Below are positions 1 to 9,278 of a stretch of DNA of 64,000 nt, one piece after another. The translations under genes and the position numbers were made by a program. The DNA is taken from NCBI RefSeq assembly GCF_002893765.1, contig NZ_CP025938.1:248001-312000 (forward strand), written 5' to 3'. Within the stretch, counting starts at the first letter, position 1, and each line of letters starts with the position of its first letter. Source of the stretch: Tamlana carrageenivorans. Lineage in GTDB: Bacteria; Bacteroidota; Bacteroidia; Flavobacteriales; Flavobacteriaceae. The notes beneath the pieces were generated by a model. That model was given only the letters and a program-made list of their open reading frames with translations. It searched no databases and was not told the origin of the DNA.

Positions 1-63
1 TTAATATAGCTTTCCTGTTTAAGAAATGTTTTTAACCTTTGCTACTTAACATCAGATCGAATT

Positions 64-567
64 ATGATTTACTACATCACAGGAGGCGAACGTTCAGGTA
101 AAAGCAGTTACGCCCAAAACTTGGCTTTATCCTTTTCTAACAGTCCAAAATATATTGCAACGTCACGAATTTGGGACGGTGATCACAGAAAACGCATAGA
201 GCGACATCAAGCCGATCGTGATGAGCGCTGGACTTCCATTGAAGAGGAAAAAGATGTTTCTAATCACATCAACCCAAAAGATGTTGTTGTTATAGACTGC
301 GTAACCTTATGGCTTACCAATTATTTTATCGATACAAAAAATGATATTGAAAAAGCTTTAGAATTGGCTAAAGTAGAATTCAACAAACTTTTAGATTTGG
401 ATGCTACCATCATCATCATTTCCAATGAAATTGGTATGGGCGTGCATGCTCAAACCGAAATTGGTCGCAAATTCACCGAATTGCAAGGTTGGATGAATCA
501 GCATATAGCCAAAAACTCCGATAAAGCCACTGTAATGATTTCAGGAATACCACTAACGCTAAAATAA
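64..567 (+). CDS. cobU: Bifunctional adenosylcobinamide kinase / guanylyltransferase
   Basis: Phosphorylates adenosylcobinamide and then transfers GMP to it, giving AdoCbi-GDP for the last step of B12 nucleotide-loop assembly in the cytoplasm. The 167 residues match the usual family length. A P-loop GGERSGKS lies at residues 7-14. H48, in RIERHQADRDERW, aligns with the guanylylated histidine known in Salmonella CobU. A Walker B-like VVVIDCVTLWL stretch follows. It is first in a tight same-strand run, with cobT starting 6 bp after its stop. Only 63 bp of upstream sequence is inside the window, so a cobalamin riboswitch can be neither seen nor excluded. Confidence 0.95.
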   Translation: MIYYITGGERSGKSSYAQNLALSFSNSPKYIATSRIWDGDHRKRIERHQADRDERWTSIEEEKDVSNHINPKDVVVIDCVTLWLTNYFIDTKNDIEKALELAKVEFNKLLDLDATIIIISNEIGMGVHAQTEIGRKFTELQGWMNQHIAKNSDKATVMISGIPLTLK

Positions 568-573
568 TTAATC

Positions 574-1596
574 ATGGTTAAAACCGATTTACAACAAGCC
601 CTTCAACACAAAATAGACACTAAAACAAAACCGCTTGGTGCCTTAGGAAAATTAGAAAATCTAGCCTTTAAAATAGGCTGTATTCAAAATACTGAAACCC
701 CAAAAATCACGAATCCAACCATCGTTGTTTTTGCTGGAGACCATGGTATTGCTGCCAAAGGTGAAGTGAATCCTTTTCCGCAGGAAGTAACGGCACAAAT
801 GGTTTATAATTTTGTAAACGGCGGTGCAGCAATCAATGTTTTTAGTAAAACAAACGACATCGATTTAAAAGTTGTTGATGCTGGCGTTAATCATACGTTT
901 GATAGCGAAACAGGTATTATTGACGCCAAGATTGATTTTGGTACTAAGAATTACCAAAATGAGCCAGCCATGACATTGGAACAGTGTGAAGAAGCGTTTA
1001 AAAAGGCTGAAACCATTGTTGAGAACCTTCATAAAAATGGTTGTAACACCATAGGTTTTGGTGAAATGGGTATTAGTAATACCTCATCGGCAGCCTTGTT
1101 AATGAGTTACTTCACAAAAACCCCAATTAAAGATTGTGTGGGCTCTGGTACTAGTTTAGACACCCAAGGTATCTCAAAAAAAGCTAAAATTCTTGAAAGC
1201 GTTTTTCAAAAATATACCCCGCAATCCCCTAAAGAAGCTTTAGCAACTTTCGGCGGATTTGAAATCGCCATGATTTGTGCGGCTATTATAAAAGCCAGCG
1301 CATTAAACATGGTTGTAGTTATTGATGGCTTTATTGTAACCTCAGCACTTTTAGTAGCTAAAGCCATAAACCCCGAGGTGATTGATCATGCTGTTTTTGC
1401 CCATAACTCCAATGAGCAAGGCCATAAAACCATGTTAGCGTTTTTAAAGGCTGAACCTCTTTTAGACCTAGGTTTGCGATTAGGAGAAGGTACCGGAGCA
1501 GCTCTAGCTATTCCGCTTTTAAGAGCTTCTGTAGATTTTTTAAACAACATGGCCAGCTTTGAAAGCGCTGGCGTTAGTGGCGAATCTGAAAATTAA
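574..1596 (+). CDS. cobT: Nicotinate-nucleotide:dimethylbenzimidazole phosphoribosyltransferase
   Basis: Makes alpha-ribazole phosphate from the lower-ligand base and nicotinate mononucleotide, supplying the lower loop of cobalamin. At 340 residues it is the usual family length. It carries FAGDHGIAAKGEV near residue 55, a GFGEMGISNTSSA segment, and the C-terminal LRLGEGTGAALA, where E305 corresponds to the catalytic Glu317 of the Salmonella enzyme. Second gene of the cobU-cobT-cobS-cobC run. The cobS start follows after 40 bp. The downstream frame contains an earlier ATG at 1559 inside cobT that would add a non-homologous tail to CobS. Confidence 0.95.
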   Translation: MVKTDLQQALQHKIDTKTKPLGALGKLENLAFKIGCIQNTETPKITNPTIVVFAGDHGIAAKGEVNPFPQEVTAQMVYNFVNGGAAINVFSKTNDIDLKVVDAGVNHTFDSETGIIDAKIDFGTKNYQNEPAMTLEQCEEAFKKAETIVENLHKNGCNTIGFGEMGISNTSSAALLMSYFTKTPIKDCVGSGTSLDTQGISKKAKILESVFQKYTPQSPKEALATFGGFEIAMICAAIIKASALNMVVVIDGFIVTSALLVAKAINPEVIDHAVFAHNSNEQGHKTMLAFLKAEPLLDLGLRLGEGTGAALAIPLLRASVDFLNNMASFESAGVSGESEN

Positions 1597-1636
1597 AATC
1601 ACGAAGCACCCATTTAAAAACAATACATATAAACAC

Positions 1637-2398
1637 ATGAAAAGAGAGCTCCAAATATTCCTTACCGCCATCATGTTTTTTACGAGAATCCCTTGTCCGA
1701 AGTGGGTAAATCATGAACCTGAATTTTTAACCAAGAGTTCCAAATATTTTTCTTTAGTTGGCATTATTGTAGGGGCTATCGGTGCCTTAGTTTACTATGC
1801 CGCCACTTACGTGTTTTCTACTGAAATTGCTATCGCCCTAAGTATGGTTTCCACAATTTATGCTACAGGAGCCTTTCATGAAGATGGCTTTGCCGATGTT
1901 TGCGACGGACTTGGCGGTGGCTGGACCAAGGAGAAGATCTTACTCATTATGAAAGATTCTCGATTGGGCACTTATGGTGCAGCAGGGCTAGGATTAATTT
2001 TGGTTATTAAATTTTTAGCGCTAACTGATATGCCGATACACCTCATTCCGCTCATCATTATTTCTGGACATAGCCTAAGCCGATTTATAGCTACGACCCT
2101 TATTTACACGCATCCTTACGTTCGCGATACCGAAGATAGCAAGGCTAAGCCTGCAGCAAAGAGTATGAGTTTAGGTATGCTAGCCAGCAGTGCATTTTTT
2201 GGCATTTTACCGCTTTTATTTTTTAAAACCTGGTGGGTTTTCTTAACCATAATCCCCTGTTATTTAGCCAAAATGTATCTGGCAGCCAAATTTAAAAAAT
2301 GGCTTGGCGGACAAACGGGCGATTGTGCAGGAGCGGTTCAGCAATTTTCAGAAGTTATTTTTTATTTAAGTATTTTGGCTTTATGGAAATTTATCTAA
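1637..2398 (+). CDS. cobS: Adenosylcobinamide-GDP ribazoletransferase (cobalamin synthase)
   Basis: Integral membrane enzyme that joins AdoCbi-GDP to alpha-ribazole (phosphate) in the final step of cobalamin assembly. I start it at the ATG beginning MKRELQIFLTAIMFFTRIP (253 residues, normal for CobS). The open frame reaches back to 1559, but those 26 residues overlap cobT and are not family-like. Diagnostic segments are GAFHEDGFADVCDGLGGG, typical of the metal and active-site loop, and MKDSRLGTYG. Several hydrophobic helices follow. The last 16 nt overlap cobC, which suggests coupled translation. Confidence 0.93.
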   Translation: MKRELQIFLTAIMFFTRIPCPKWVNHEPEFLTKSSKYFSLVGIIVGAIGALVYYAATYVFSTEIAIALSMVSTIYATGAFHEDGFADVCDGLGGGWTKEKILLIMKDSRLGTYGAAGLGLILVIKFLALTDMPIHLIPLIIISGHSLSRFIATTLIYTHPYVRDTEDSKAKPAAKSMSLGMLASSAFFGILPLLFFKTWWVFLTIIPCYLAKMYLAAKFKKWLGGQTGDCAGAVQQFSEVIFYLSILALWKFI

Positions 2399-2955
2399 TT
2401 AGACACACCACGCCACAAGTTGAGAAAGGTATTTGTTACGGACAAACCGATTTGGATTTAATTGAAAATTTTCAATCTGAATTTGAAACTGTCACTTCTA
2501 AACTTCCTCAAAACGAAAATATCAGCGTGTTTTCTAGTCCGTTGAAACGTTGTACTCAATTAGCTGATACCTTAAGTAATCAAGTCATTTTAGACAACCG
2601 CTTGAAGGAACTCAATTTTGGTGAATGGGAACTAAAACCGTGGAACGACATTCCTGAAACTGAAATAAATCCATGGATGGAAGACTTCGTAAGCACCGCC
2701 GTTCCCAATGGAGAATCTTACACAGAACTAGCGTCACGAGTACGATCTTTTTTTCAAGCCTTATTAATTTTAAAAACCCAGAAGAACGTCGTTATTGTAT
2801 CGCACGCAGGTCCAATTCGTGCGTTTCTTGCCCAGGTTTTAGATATCCCTTTAAAAGATTCATTCAAAATAAAAATAAATTATGGCGATGTGTTTCATCT
2901 CCGTTTACAGGGTAAGTCATTTGAATTGCTAACAGAGGTAGGAGCTAATTCCTAA
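2383..2955 (+). CDS. cobC: Alpha-ribazole phosphatase, histidine phosphatase family
   Basis: Predicted to remove the 5'-phosphate of alpha-ribazole phosphate or of cobalamin 5'-phosphate. I start it at MEIYLIRHTTP, because the frame extends back to 2299 only through non-homologous sequence inside cobS. This gives 190 residues. The histidine phosphatase signature has the nucleophile His8 in LIRHTTP. Further conserved parts are SSPLKRC, the LNFGEWE block, and the second catalytic His in VVIVSHAGPIRAF. The family is broad, but the position at the end of a cobUTS run makes the cobalamin role very likely. A strong hairpin follows at 2977. Confidence 0.88.
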   Translation: MEIYLIRHTTPQVEKGICYGQTDLDLIENFQSEFETVTSKLPQNENISVFSSPLKRCTQLADTLSNQVILDNRLKELNFGEWELKPWNDIPETEINPWMEDFVSTAVPNGESYTELASRVRSFFQALLILKTQKNVVIVSHAGPIRAFLAQVLDIPLKDSFKIKINYGDVFHLRLQGKSFELLTEVGANS

Positions 2956-2976
2956 AAAACATTTTTTTAATAACGG

Positions 2977-3012
2977 AGACCTTTCCGGTTTTAAAAACCT
3001 GAAAGGTCTTTC
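2977..3012 (+). terminator. Hairpin after the cob genes
   Basis: AGACCTTTC (2977-2985) pairs with GAAAGGTCT (3001-3009). An inner GGTTTT/AAAACC extends the stem. The T tail is short, so termination strength is uncertain. From memory, AGACCTTTC...GAAAGGTCT hairpins recur between genes in flavobacteria, so it may also be a dispersed repeat. Confidence 0.55.
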
Positions 3013-3230
3013 CAATCGTAATTTAGCACAGTTTATAGTCTCACTGTTTTGATGAACTATTGCTTAATTCTATAATTACCAATATAACTTTCAATTACAA
3101 CCACTAGTTACAAACAAACGGTAGCGCCGACCCTTCAAGTTTCTGATATATCATCAAAAACACATCAATATCAGTTATTTAAATTTCAGTTGTTAAAAGT
3201 CTATTCGTTCATATTTTCACTATTATAGCT

Positions 3231-3578
3231 TTATTGGACTATCAAATCTACTCTATCGCCACGAGTTGTGGGTTCCGAAATCACAATAAATTCTAAGTTT
3301 TCAGATTGATCATTTCGTATACTATGTATTGTTTTTGAAGGAATATGAATCCCACTTCCCGATTCAACTTCTAAGATTTCATTTTCGATTTGAAAAGTTG
3401 CTTTCCCTTTTAAAATTCTAAAAAATTGTTGAGCATTATTATGATAATGAGTAACCTCTTTTGTTTTAGGAGGCATCATTTCCTCGATAACACTTAAACT
3501 ATCTGTTTTTACTAAGTGCCAACCGCTACAACCATCTCCCCATTTATAATGTTCGCTGTTTGCTTTTACCTTTTTCAT
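3231..3578 (-). CDS. Small cupin-domain protein
   Basis: A 115-residue single-domain cupin. The metal-site motif is HYHNNAQQFFRILKGKATFQI, with the two His and a Gln/Glu-type third position, and the second motif contains IHIPSKTIHSIRND. No signal peptide, so it is cytoplasmic. It starts 5 bp after the stop of the PP-loop ATPase, so the two are almost surely cotranscribed. Small cupins range from enzymes to binding proteins and the substrate cannot be read from the sequence. The location between cob and btu genes makes a part in corrinoid or lower-ligand handling possible, but that is inference only. Confidence 0.8.
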   Translation of the reverse strand: MKKVKANSEHYKWGDGCSGWHLVKTDSLSVIEEMMPPKTKEVTHYHNNAQQFFRILKGKATFQIENEILEVESGSGIHIPSKTIHSIRNDQSENLEFIVISEPTTRGDRVDLIVQ

Positions 3579-3583
3579 ATCAA

Positions 3584-4234
3584 TTACTTCTTCAAATTCA
3601 AATTGGCAAAATTATAGTTACTTGAAACAGCTTTGCTTTCTATGTCAACATCAATTTTATGCTTGAAAAACGGTGCATTAACCACCAAGGTATGGAACTC
3701 ACCATTTTCACCACAGGCATCAATTCCTTTATTTTCAAGCTCTTCCACTAAATCAGATGTTATTGTCCTTCCAAGATAATCGGGACCTAACTCTTGGTTA
3801 CAAGACACAATAATGGCTTCAATGCCAGCATCAATCATCTCTAAAACCAACTGTTTTCTATGTCCTTGCCATAAAGGCAAAATAGCCTCTAACTCTGCTG
3901 CTGCTGAAACTTTTTCTTCCCAAGCCCGATGCGATTCAATATCAATATCTCCAAAAACAGCATGAGTTATGGGATAAGACTGGGTGATTTTCTTTAAATT
4001 TTCAATGTATTTAACCTCATAATCTGTCCATGTGCTACTAAAAAAATGGATAGGCAAGCCTAAGGCTTCAGCTTGCGCTTGTAAAATGTCTTTAGGAATA
4101 CCGTGAGACCGCGATCTGTCTTCAAATTCATTCATAACATTTAATAATACCGTTGGCTCAAAACCAAGTTTTGTAGCCTTATAAAAGGCGTAACAACTAT
4201 CCTTACCACCACTCCATGAACACAAAAATCTCAT
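3584..4234 (-). CDS. PP-loop ATPase, DUF71/COG2102 (Dph6-like) family
   Basis: 216 residues opening with the PP-loop signature SGGKDS in MRFLCSWSGGKDSCYAFYKA. It also contains the family segment FGDIDIESHRAWEEKV and the late block VSCNQELGPDYLGRTI. Eukaryotic and archaeal members are diphthine-ammonia ligases. Bacteria lack diphthamide, and published comparative genomics of DUF71/COG2102 predicted a bacterial subgroup in B12 salvage. Its position here, between cobUTSC and a BtuFCD importer, fits that subgroup. Automatic annotation as diphthine-ammonia ligase would be misleading. The exact reaction is unknown. Transcribed divergently from btuF and first in a two-gene unit with the cupin. Confidence 0.85.
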   Translation of the reverse strand: MRFLCSWSGGKDSCYAFYKATKLGFEPTVLLNVMNEFEDRSRSHGIPKDILQAQAEALGLPIHFFSSTWTDYEVKYIENLKKITQSYPITHAVFGDIDIESHRAWEEKVSAAAELEAILPLWQGHRKQLVLEMIDAGIEAIIVSCNQELGPDYLGRTITSDLVEELENKGIDACGENGEFHTLVVNAPFFKHKIDVDIESKAVSSNYNFANLNLKK

Positions 4235-4254
4235 ATTATTTTATTTAATTTGTT

Positions 4255-4286
4255 CAAAAGTAAACTTAAGTATGCCGTAATACAAA
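4255..4286 (-). promoter_or_regulatory. Bacteroidota-type promoter for the PP-loop ATPase/cupin pair
   Basis: On the minus strand TTTG (4283-4286) is followed after 20 nt by TACTTTTG (4255-4262), close to the Bacteroidota consensus TTTG-N19-TAnnTTTG. It lies about 20 bp upstream of the start codon at 4234. Confidence 0.6.
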
Positions 4287-4320
4287 AAAAATAATGACCT
4301 TTGAATTTCAATTATAATCC

Positions 4321-5460
4321 ATGCGTTTTTTAATTCTACTTTCCCTTAGTTTTCTTTTTTTTACCTCATGTAAGGATGAAAAAAAGAACCACCCTTCAAA
4401 CCCTGAAATCGTTTCAACAGCCGAAAAAATCAAGTATGCCAAGGGGTTTAGTATCACCAATTATAAAAATTACACCGAAATTATTGTCACCTCACCTTGG
4501 CCTGGGAGTCAAGACGCTTTTAGATATCTTTTAGTAGATAACGATGAAGATATCCCTGAATTTCGTGAGTCTGCTGTTATCATTAAACGTCCTATCACTA
4601 AAATTGTGGCCATGTCTACAACCAATATTCCTGCTTTGGAATATTTGAATGTAGAAGACCGCTTGGTTGGTTTCCCTTCAACCAAATATATTTCATCAGA
4701 GAAAACCAGAGCCCTCATCGATAATGGGCATATCAAAGATTTGAATAATGATTTAGAAATTAATATGGAATTGTTTTTGGAGTTGCAGCCAGACTTAGTG
4801 ATTGGCTTTTCTGTAAACGGAATCAATAAATCTTTAAACCAAATAGAAAAATTTGGCTACCCGGTGGTTTTAGACGGATCGTGGACAGAAGAACATCCTT
4901 TAGGGCGTGCCGAATGGATCAAATTTATCGGAGCGCTTTTCAACAAACAAGATGAAGCAAATGCCATTTTTGAATCCATTGAAACCGATTATTTAGAGGC
5001 TAAAGCATTAGCTTTAAAGATCAAGGAAAAACCCGTTGTATTATCAGGATCCATGTTTAACGACGTATGGAATGTGCCTGGAGGTAAAAGTTATATCGCT
5101 AAGTATTTCGAAGATGCTAACACCAATTATATTTGGAAAGACAACACCTCTAACGGGAGCATCCAACTCAATTTTGAAAATGTTTTAAACCGTGCCCGTC
5201 AAGCGGAATTTTGGATTGGCGCAGGGTCGTTTCAATCGCTGGAAGACATGAAAAACAGCCATAAAGGCTATAGCTATTTTGATGCTTTCAAAAACAAAAA
5301 CATTTACACATATACCAAAAAAATTGGTCCAAAAGGCGGTTTATTGTATTATGAATTAGGTCCTTTACGCCCCGATCTTATTTTAAAAGATATCATCAAT
5401 ATTTCGCATCCTCATTTATTAAAAGATTACGAAAACTACTTTTTTAAACGTTTAGACTAG
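4321..5460 (+). CDS. btuF: Cobalamin/corrinoid-type ABC transporter substrate-binding lipoprotein
   Basis: A 379-residue periplasmic-binding lipoprotein. The lipobox LFFTSC puts the lipidated Cys at residue 17. The body is the helical-backbone class III fold used for siderophores and B12, with segments such as VAMSTTNIPALEYLN, ELFLELQPDLVIGFS and WEDAN-like C-terminal blocks. It directly precedes a FecCD-type permease and an ATPase. Sequence alone does not separate heme, siderophore and corrinoid substrates. The cobUTSC and PP-loop neighbours favour corrinoid. The permease start codon abuts its stop codon, so translation is probably coupled. Confidence 0.85.
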   Translation: MRFLILLSLSFLFFTSCKDEKKNHPSNPEIVSTAEKIKYAKGFSITNYKNYTEIIVTSPWPGSQDAFRYLLVDNDEDIPEFRESAVIIKRPITKIVAMSTTNIPALEYLNVEDRLVGFPSTKYISSEKTRALIDNGHIKDLNNDLEINMELFLELQPDLVIGFSVNGINKSLNQIEKFGYPVVLDGSWTEEHPLGRAEWIKFIGALFNKQDEANAIFESIETDYLEAKALALKIKEKPVVLSGSMFNDVWNVPGGKSYIAKYFEDANTNYIWKDNTSNGSIQLNFENVLNRARQAEFWIGAGSFQSLEDMKNSHKGYSYFDAFKNKNIYTYTKKIGPKGGLLYYELGPLRPDLILKDIINISHPHLLKDYENYFFKRLD

Positions 5461-6489
5461 TTGCAAAATCCTAAAAAATATCAACTTATATTTTTAGCTC
5501 TTACCCTGCTACTCATTGTTTGTTTTTTTACAAACATCAGTTTGGGGTCTATTTCAATACCCAATAGAGCGATTATTAAAACCATTTTTGGAACAAGCGA
5601 CAATGTATCTTGGCATCATATCATTATAAATTACAGACTTCCAAAAGCTTTTACCGCCATGATTGTAGGCTCTGGTCTGGGTATTTCGGGCTTGATGATG
5701 CAAACTTTATTTAGAAACCCTTTAGCAGGACCTTTTGTTTTGGGGATTACTTCTGGTGCCAGTTTAGGTGTGGCCATTGTTACCATGGGTGCTTCCCTTT
5801 TTGGCGGAGTGCTTCTTGGTGTTTTAGCCTCAAAATGGACTTTGGTTATGGCCGCCACATTAGGAAGTTTTTTAGTGTTACTCACCGTTTTAATTGTATC
5901 GACTAAGGTTCGTGATGCCATGGCCATTCTTATTATTGGTCTTATGTTTGGTAGTATTTCGGCTGCAGTGGTTAACGTCCTATCCTATTTCAGTTCGGCC
6001 GAAGAATTGCAACAGTATTTCTTTTGGGGCTTTGGTAGTTTAGGCAACTTATCGTGGCAAGAGCTCCTTATTCTTTTTGTACTTTATGCATTAGGCATCC
6101 TTTTAAGCTTAGCTGCTATTAAGAGTTTAAATTCATTATTACTAGGCGAAAATTACGCTAAAAGTCTGGGGTTAAACATTAAAAAAAGTAGGCTCCTCAT
6201 TATAACTTCTACGAGTTTATTAGCGGGAACCATTACAGCTTTTGCAGGTCCCATTGCTTTTATCGGACTCGCCATACCGCATATAACCAGACAGGTTTTT
6301 AGCACCTCAAATCACAAAATATTATTACCTGCCGTATTTTTATTCGGTGCAATAATCATGTTAATTTGCGATAGCATAGCCCAACTACCTACTAGCGATT
6401 ATACCTTACCCATTAACGCTATTACTTCTCTAATAGGAGCCCCTGTGGTTATTTGGTTATTGGTTCGAAAAAGAAAAATGATGTTTTAA
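5461..6489 (+). CDS. btuC: FecCD/BtuC-type ABC transporter permease
   Basis: A 342-residue polytopic inner-membrane permease with about ten hydrophobic helices. Family markers are YRLPKAFTAMIVGSGLGISG, RNPLAGPFVLGITSGASLG and the late GPIAFIGLAIPHITRQ. I take the TTG directly after the btuF stop (TAG-TTG), because the first in-frame ATG would remove about 60 family-like residues. Its last base is shared with the btuD start in TAATG, which suggests coupled translation. Works with the upstream lipoprotein and downstream ATPase to import, most likely, corrinoids. Confidence 0.9.
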   Translation: MQNPKKYQLIFLALTLLLIVCFFTNISLGSISIPNRAIIKTIFGTSDNVSWHHIIINYRLPKAFTAMIVGSGLGISGLMMQTLFRNPLAGPFVLGITSGASLGVAIVTMGASLFGGVLLGVLASKWTLVMAATLGSFLVLLTVLIVSTKVRDAMAILIIGLMFGSISAAVVNVLSYFSSAEELQQYFFWGFGSLGNLSWQELLILFVLYALGILLSLAAIKSLNSLLLGENYAKSLGLNIKKSRLLIITSTSLLAGTITAFAGPIAFIGLAIPHITRQVFSTSNHKILLPAVFLFGAIIMLICDSIAQLPTSDYTLPINAITSLIGAPVVIWLLVRKRKMMF

Positions 6490-7283
6490 TGACTAGGCCT
6501 GCTACACATATCGTTTTAAAAGCCGAGGACCTTTCCATTGGTTATACCTCTAAAAAAGAACATCATATTATCGCTTCAAACATCAATATTGAGTTACACA
6601 AAGGGGAATTGGTAGGCTTAATTGGCGCCAATGGCATTGGAAAATCGACACTTTTACGCTCAATAACCAACGTACAACCTGCCCTATCTGGAAGTATCGC
6701 TATAAATGATAAAAATTTAAACAGCTATTCAAATTTAGAACTTGCTAAAGTTTTAAGCTTGGTACTAACTGAGAAACTAGCGTCTAAAAACTTAACGGTT
6801 TTTGAACTTGTGGCCTTAGGTAGGCAACCTTATACCAATTGGATTGGGAATTTTTCTAAAAACGATAAAACCAAGATTCATGAAGCTTTATCACACATTA
6901 AAATTGAAAACCTGATAAACAAAAAATGTTTTGAATTGAGTGATGGTCAGCTTCAAAAAGTCATGATAGCTCGAGCCCTAGCTCAAGATACCGATTTAAT
7001 TATTCTAGATGAACCTACTACACATTTAGACATGTATCACAAAGCCTATATTTTGAAACTACTTCAAAATTTGGCTAAAGACACCCAAAAAACCATTTTA
7101 TTTTCCTCACATGAAATCGATTTAGCCATCCAACTCTGTGACAAATTAATTGTGATGACTGACGGCGCCGTAGTTTCAGATCAACCTTGTAACTTAATTT
7201 CAAAAGGGACATTCGATACCTTGTTCCCTGAAGACTTAATTGCTTTTGATGCGAATACCGGTAGTTTTAGGGTGAAAAAATAA
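6489..7283 (+). CDS. btuD: BtuD/FecE-type ABC transporter ATPase
   Basis: 264 residues starting at the ATG in the TAATG overlap with btuC. An upstream in-frame start at 6453 would only add sequence inside btuC. Walker A GANGIGKST is at about residues 46-54. The signature is LSDGQ rather than LSGGQ, in ELSDGQLQKVMIARAL. Walker B is LIILDEPTTHLD, and the H-loop is in LFSSHEIDLA. The set btuF-btuC-btuD looks like a complete importer. No strong hairpin follows. Confidence 0.9.
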   Translation: MTRPATHIVLKAEDLSIGYTSKKEHHIIASNINIELHKGELVGLIGANGIGKSTLLRSITNVQPALSGSIAINDKNLNSYSNLELAKVLSLVLTEKLASKNLTVFELVALGRQPYTNWIGNFSKNDKTKIHEALSHIKIENLINKKCFELSDGQLQKVMIARALAQDTDLIILDEPTTHLDMYHKAYILKLLQNLAKDTQKTILFSSHEIDLAIQLCDKLIVMTDGAVVSDQPCNLISKGTFDTLFPEDLIAFDANTGSFRVKK

Positions 7284-7437
7284 TGTTTTCAGCTTTAAAC
7301 AAAATTAACTACCTTTAAATATCTGATTTACTGAATATTACAAAACTCTCTCTTTAAGAAAATTAAAAGCAGACCTAAATTTTTATGCCATGCATCGGGA
7401 TAAAAAATGGCATTGATAACTTATAATTTTCAATCAA

Positions 7438-9168
7438 ATGAAATCTAGATTCGTAATTACTATTAGCGGCACCCTATTACTGGTTTTGGTCTATGGCGCA
7501 ATAACTTTTTCTTTATCTGAAGCAACCCCAAAACCACCAAAACTGGTGATGAGTAATATATCATGCACGCCTGCAAAATATATGTTGGAACCTGTAGATA
7601 CCACCAAACAAATTTCACCCTTATTTAATAATTTAGGAAAACTCCATTTTGAAGTGACCACCAAAAACAAAAGAGCTCAAGCTTTCTTTAATCAAGGAGT
7701 GAAATTATCGTATGCCTTTAATCATGCCGAATCACACCGTTCCTTTATGGAAGCGGCACGCTTAGACCCTGATATGGCTATGGCATTTTGGGGACAAGCT
7801 TTTGCTTTAGGGCCCAATATAAATGACCCTACACCAACCGATGAGCGCAAAACAAAAATTAATAAAGCCATTACCAAAGCGCTTTTATTAAAACCAAATG
7901 CCAGTAAGAAAGAGCAAGAGCTCATAAAAGCGCTTTCGCTAAGGTATAGCACCGATTTCAAAGCGAATCCAGACGCCCTCAACATGGCTTACATGAAAGC
8001 TATGGAAACCGTATTGAAACAGTTTCCTGAAGATGCTAATATTCAAATTCTATATGCAGCCTCGGTTATGAATACCGTACCATGGCATTATTGGGATAAA
8101 AATGGAGAGCCTTCACCAAATATCAAAGAAGCTAAAGCAGCCTTAGAGAAAGCCATGACACTTGAACCAGAAAATCCCGGAGCCCACCATTATTTCATCC
8201 ATATGGTTGAACTTCCTTATCCCGATATGGGCGTGGCAAGTGCCGATAAACTTGCTTCGTTAATGCCTGGAGCCGGACATATTGTACACATGCCTTCTCA
8301 TATTTATATTCGCGTTGGCAGATACAAAGATGCTGTAACGACAAACCAAAAAGCCATATTGGCCGATGAAAACTATATTTCACAATGTTTTTCGCAAGGC
8401 CTATACCCGCTTGGTTATTATCCGCATAACATTCATTTTTTATGGTCGTCGGCCAGTTTATTAGGCGCCAGCGATATTGCCATTGATGCCGCCAAAAAAA
8501 CAGCCGAAAAAGTACCTATGGGTGAATTTTTAGACATGCCCTTCCTGCAAGATTTTGCATCCACTCCGCTACTGGCCTACACGCGATTTGGTAAGTGGAA
8601 CGACATTTTAACCATACCTGCGCCTAGTTCAAAAATCAAACACCTTAACCTAATGCGACATTATGCGCGAGGTATAGCATTTATAAGAAAAGGAAATATA
8701 GATAAAGCTCAAATAGAGTTAGATAAAATTGAAATTCTGAAAAATGATCCTGAATTAGAAACCTTGGTGGCCACAGCTAATAATGCTTCCAAACATTCAG
8801 CTAATATTGCTTTTGAAGTTGTTGCAGGCGAGCTCGAGGCTGCAAAAGGGAATTTAAATCAGGCCATTTCTCATTTAAAAAAAGCTGTTGTTTATGAAGA
8901 TGCCCTAGTTTACACCGAACCCGCAGCTTGGCACATACCTACACGTCAAAATTTAGGCGCCATTTTAATGAAAGCAAAAAAATATAATGAAGCCGAACAC
9001 ATTTATAAAGAAGATTTAAGCATATTAAGACAAAATGGTTGGTCGTTAATGGGCTTATACAATAGTTTAATGGCTCAAAATAAAACCAAGGAAGCACAAA
9101 CTATAAAAGTAGAGTTTGATAACGCTTGGAAGGATGCAGACATTACCATTAACAATTCAATTTTATAA
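7438..9168 (+). CDS. Exported or membrane-anchored TPR protein
   Basis: 576 residues with an N-terminal hydrophobic segment (about residues 5-24), either a signal peptide or an anchor. The remainder is helical and repeat-like: FNQGVKLSYAFNHAESHRSF and a C-terminal stretch ALVYTEPAAWHIPTRQNLGA read as degenerate tetratricopeptide units. A central block GAGHIVHMPSHIYIRVGRY is His-rich. Such proteins usually act as scaffolds in the envelope, and no enzyme motif is recognised. It stands alone, 154 bp from btuD and 136 bp from rmuC. Specific function unknown. Confidence 0.75.
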   Translation: MKSRFVITISGTLLLVLVYGAITFSLSEATPKPPKLVMSNISCTPAKYMLEPVDTTKQISPLFNNLGKLHFEVTTKNKRAQAFFNQGVKLSYAFNHAESHRSFMEAARLDPDMAMAFWGQAFALGPNINDPTPTDERKTKINKAITKALLLKPNASKKEQELIKALSLRYSTDFKANPDALNMAYMKAMETVLKQFPEDANIQILYAASVMNTVPWHYWDKNGEPSPNIKEAKAALEKAMTLEPENPGAHHYFIHMVELPYPDMGVASADKLASLMPGAGHIVHMPSHIYIRVGRYKDAVTTNQKAILADENYISQCFSQGLYPLGYYPHNIHFLWSSASLLGASDIAIDAAKKTAEKVPMGEFLDMPFLQDFASTPLLAYTRFGKWNDILTIPAPSSKIKHLNLMRHYARGIAFIRKGNIDKAQIELDKIEILKNDPELETLVATANNASKHSANIAFEVVAGELEAAKGNLNQAISHLKKAVVYEDALVYTEPAAWHIPTRQNLGAILMKAKKYNEAEHIYKEDLSILRQNGWSLMGLYNSLMAQNKTKEAQTIKVEFDNAWKDADITINNSIL

Positions 9169-9278
9169 GTAAAACCTCCTTTAAGTATGTAATTTATTTA
9201 ATAATTTAAAGAAAATCTGGAATTCCTAAAAATGTTATTAAATTGAATTTTGAGATTAATTCTTAAATCTAAAAAATA

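Noticed and set aside
1559..1636. Longer CobS start
   Set aside because: The extra 26 residues overlap cobT in another frame and do not resemble CobS. MKRELQIFL at 1637 is the family-like start.
4235..4320. Cobalamin riboswitch before btuF
   Set aside because: The divergent gap is 86 bp, too short for a B12 aptamer of about 200 nt, and no B12-box-like core is seen. For cobU only 63 bp of leader is inside the window, so a riboswitch there stays open.
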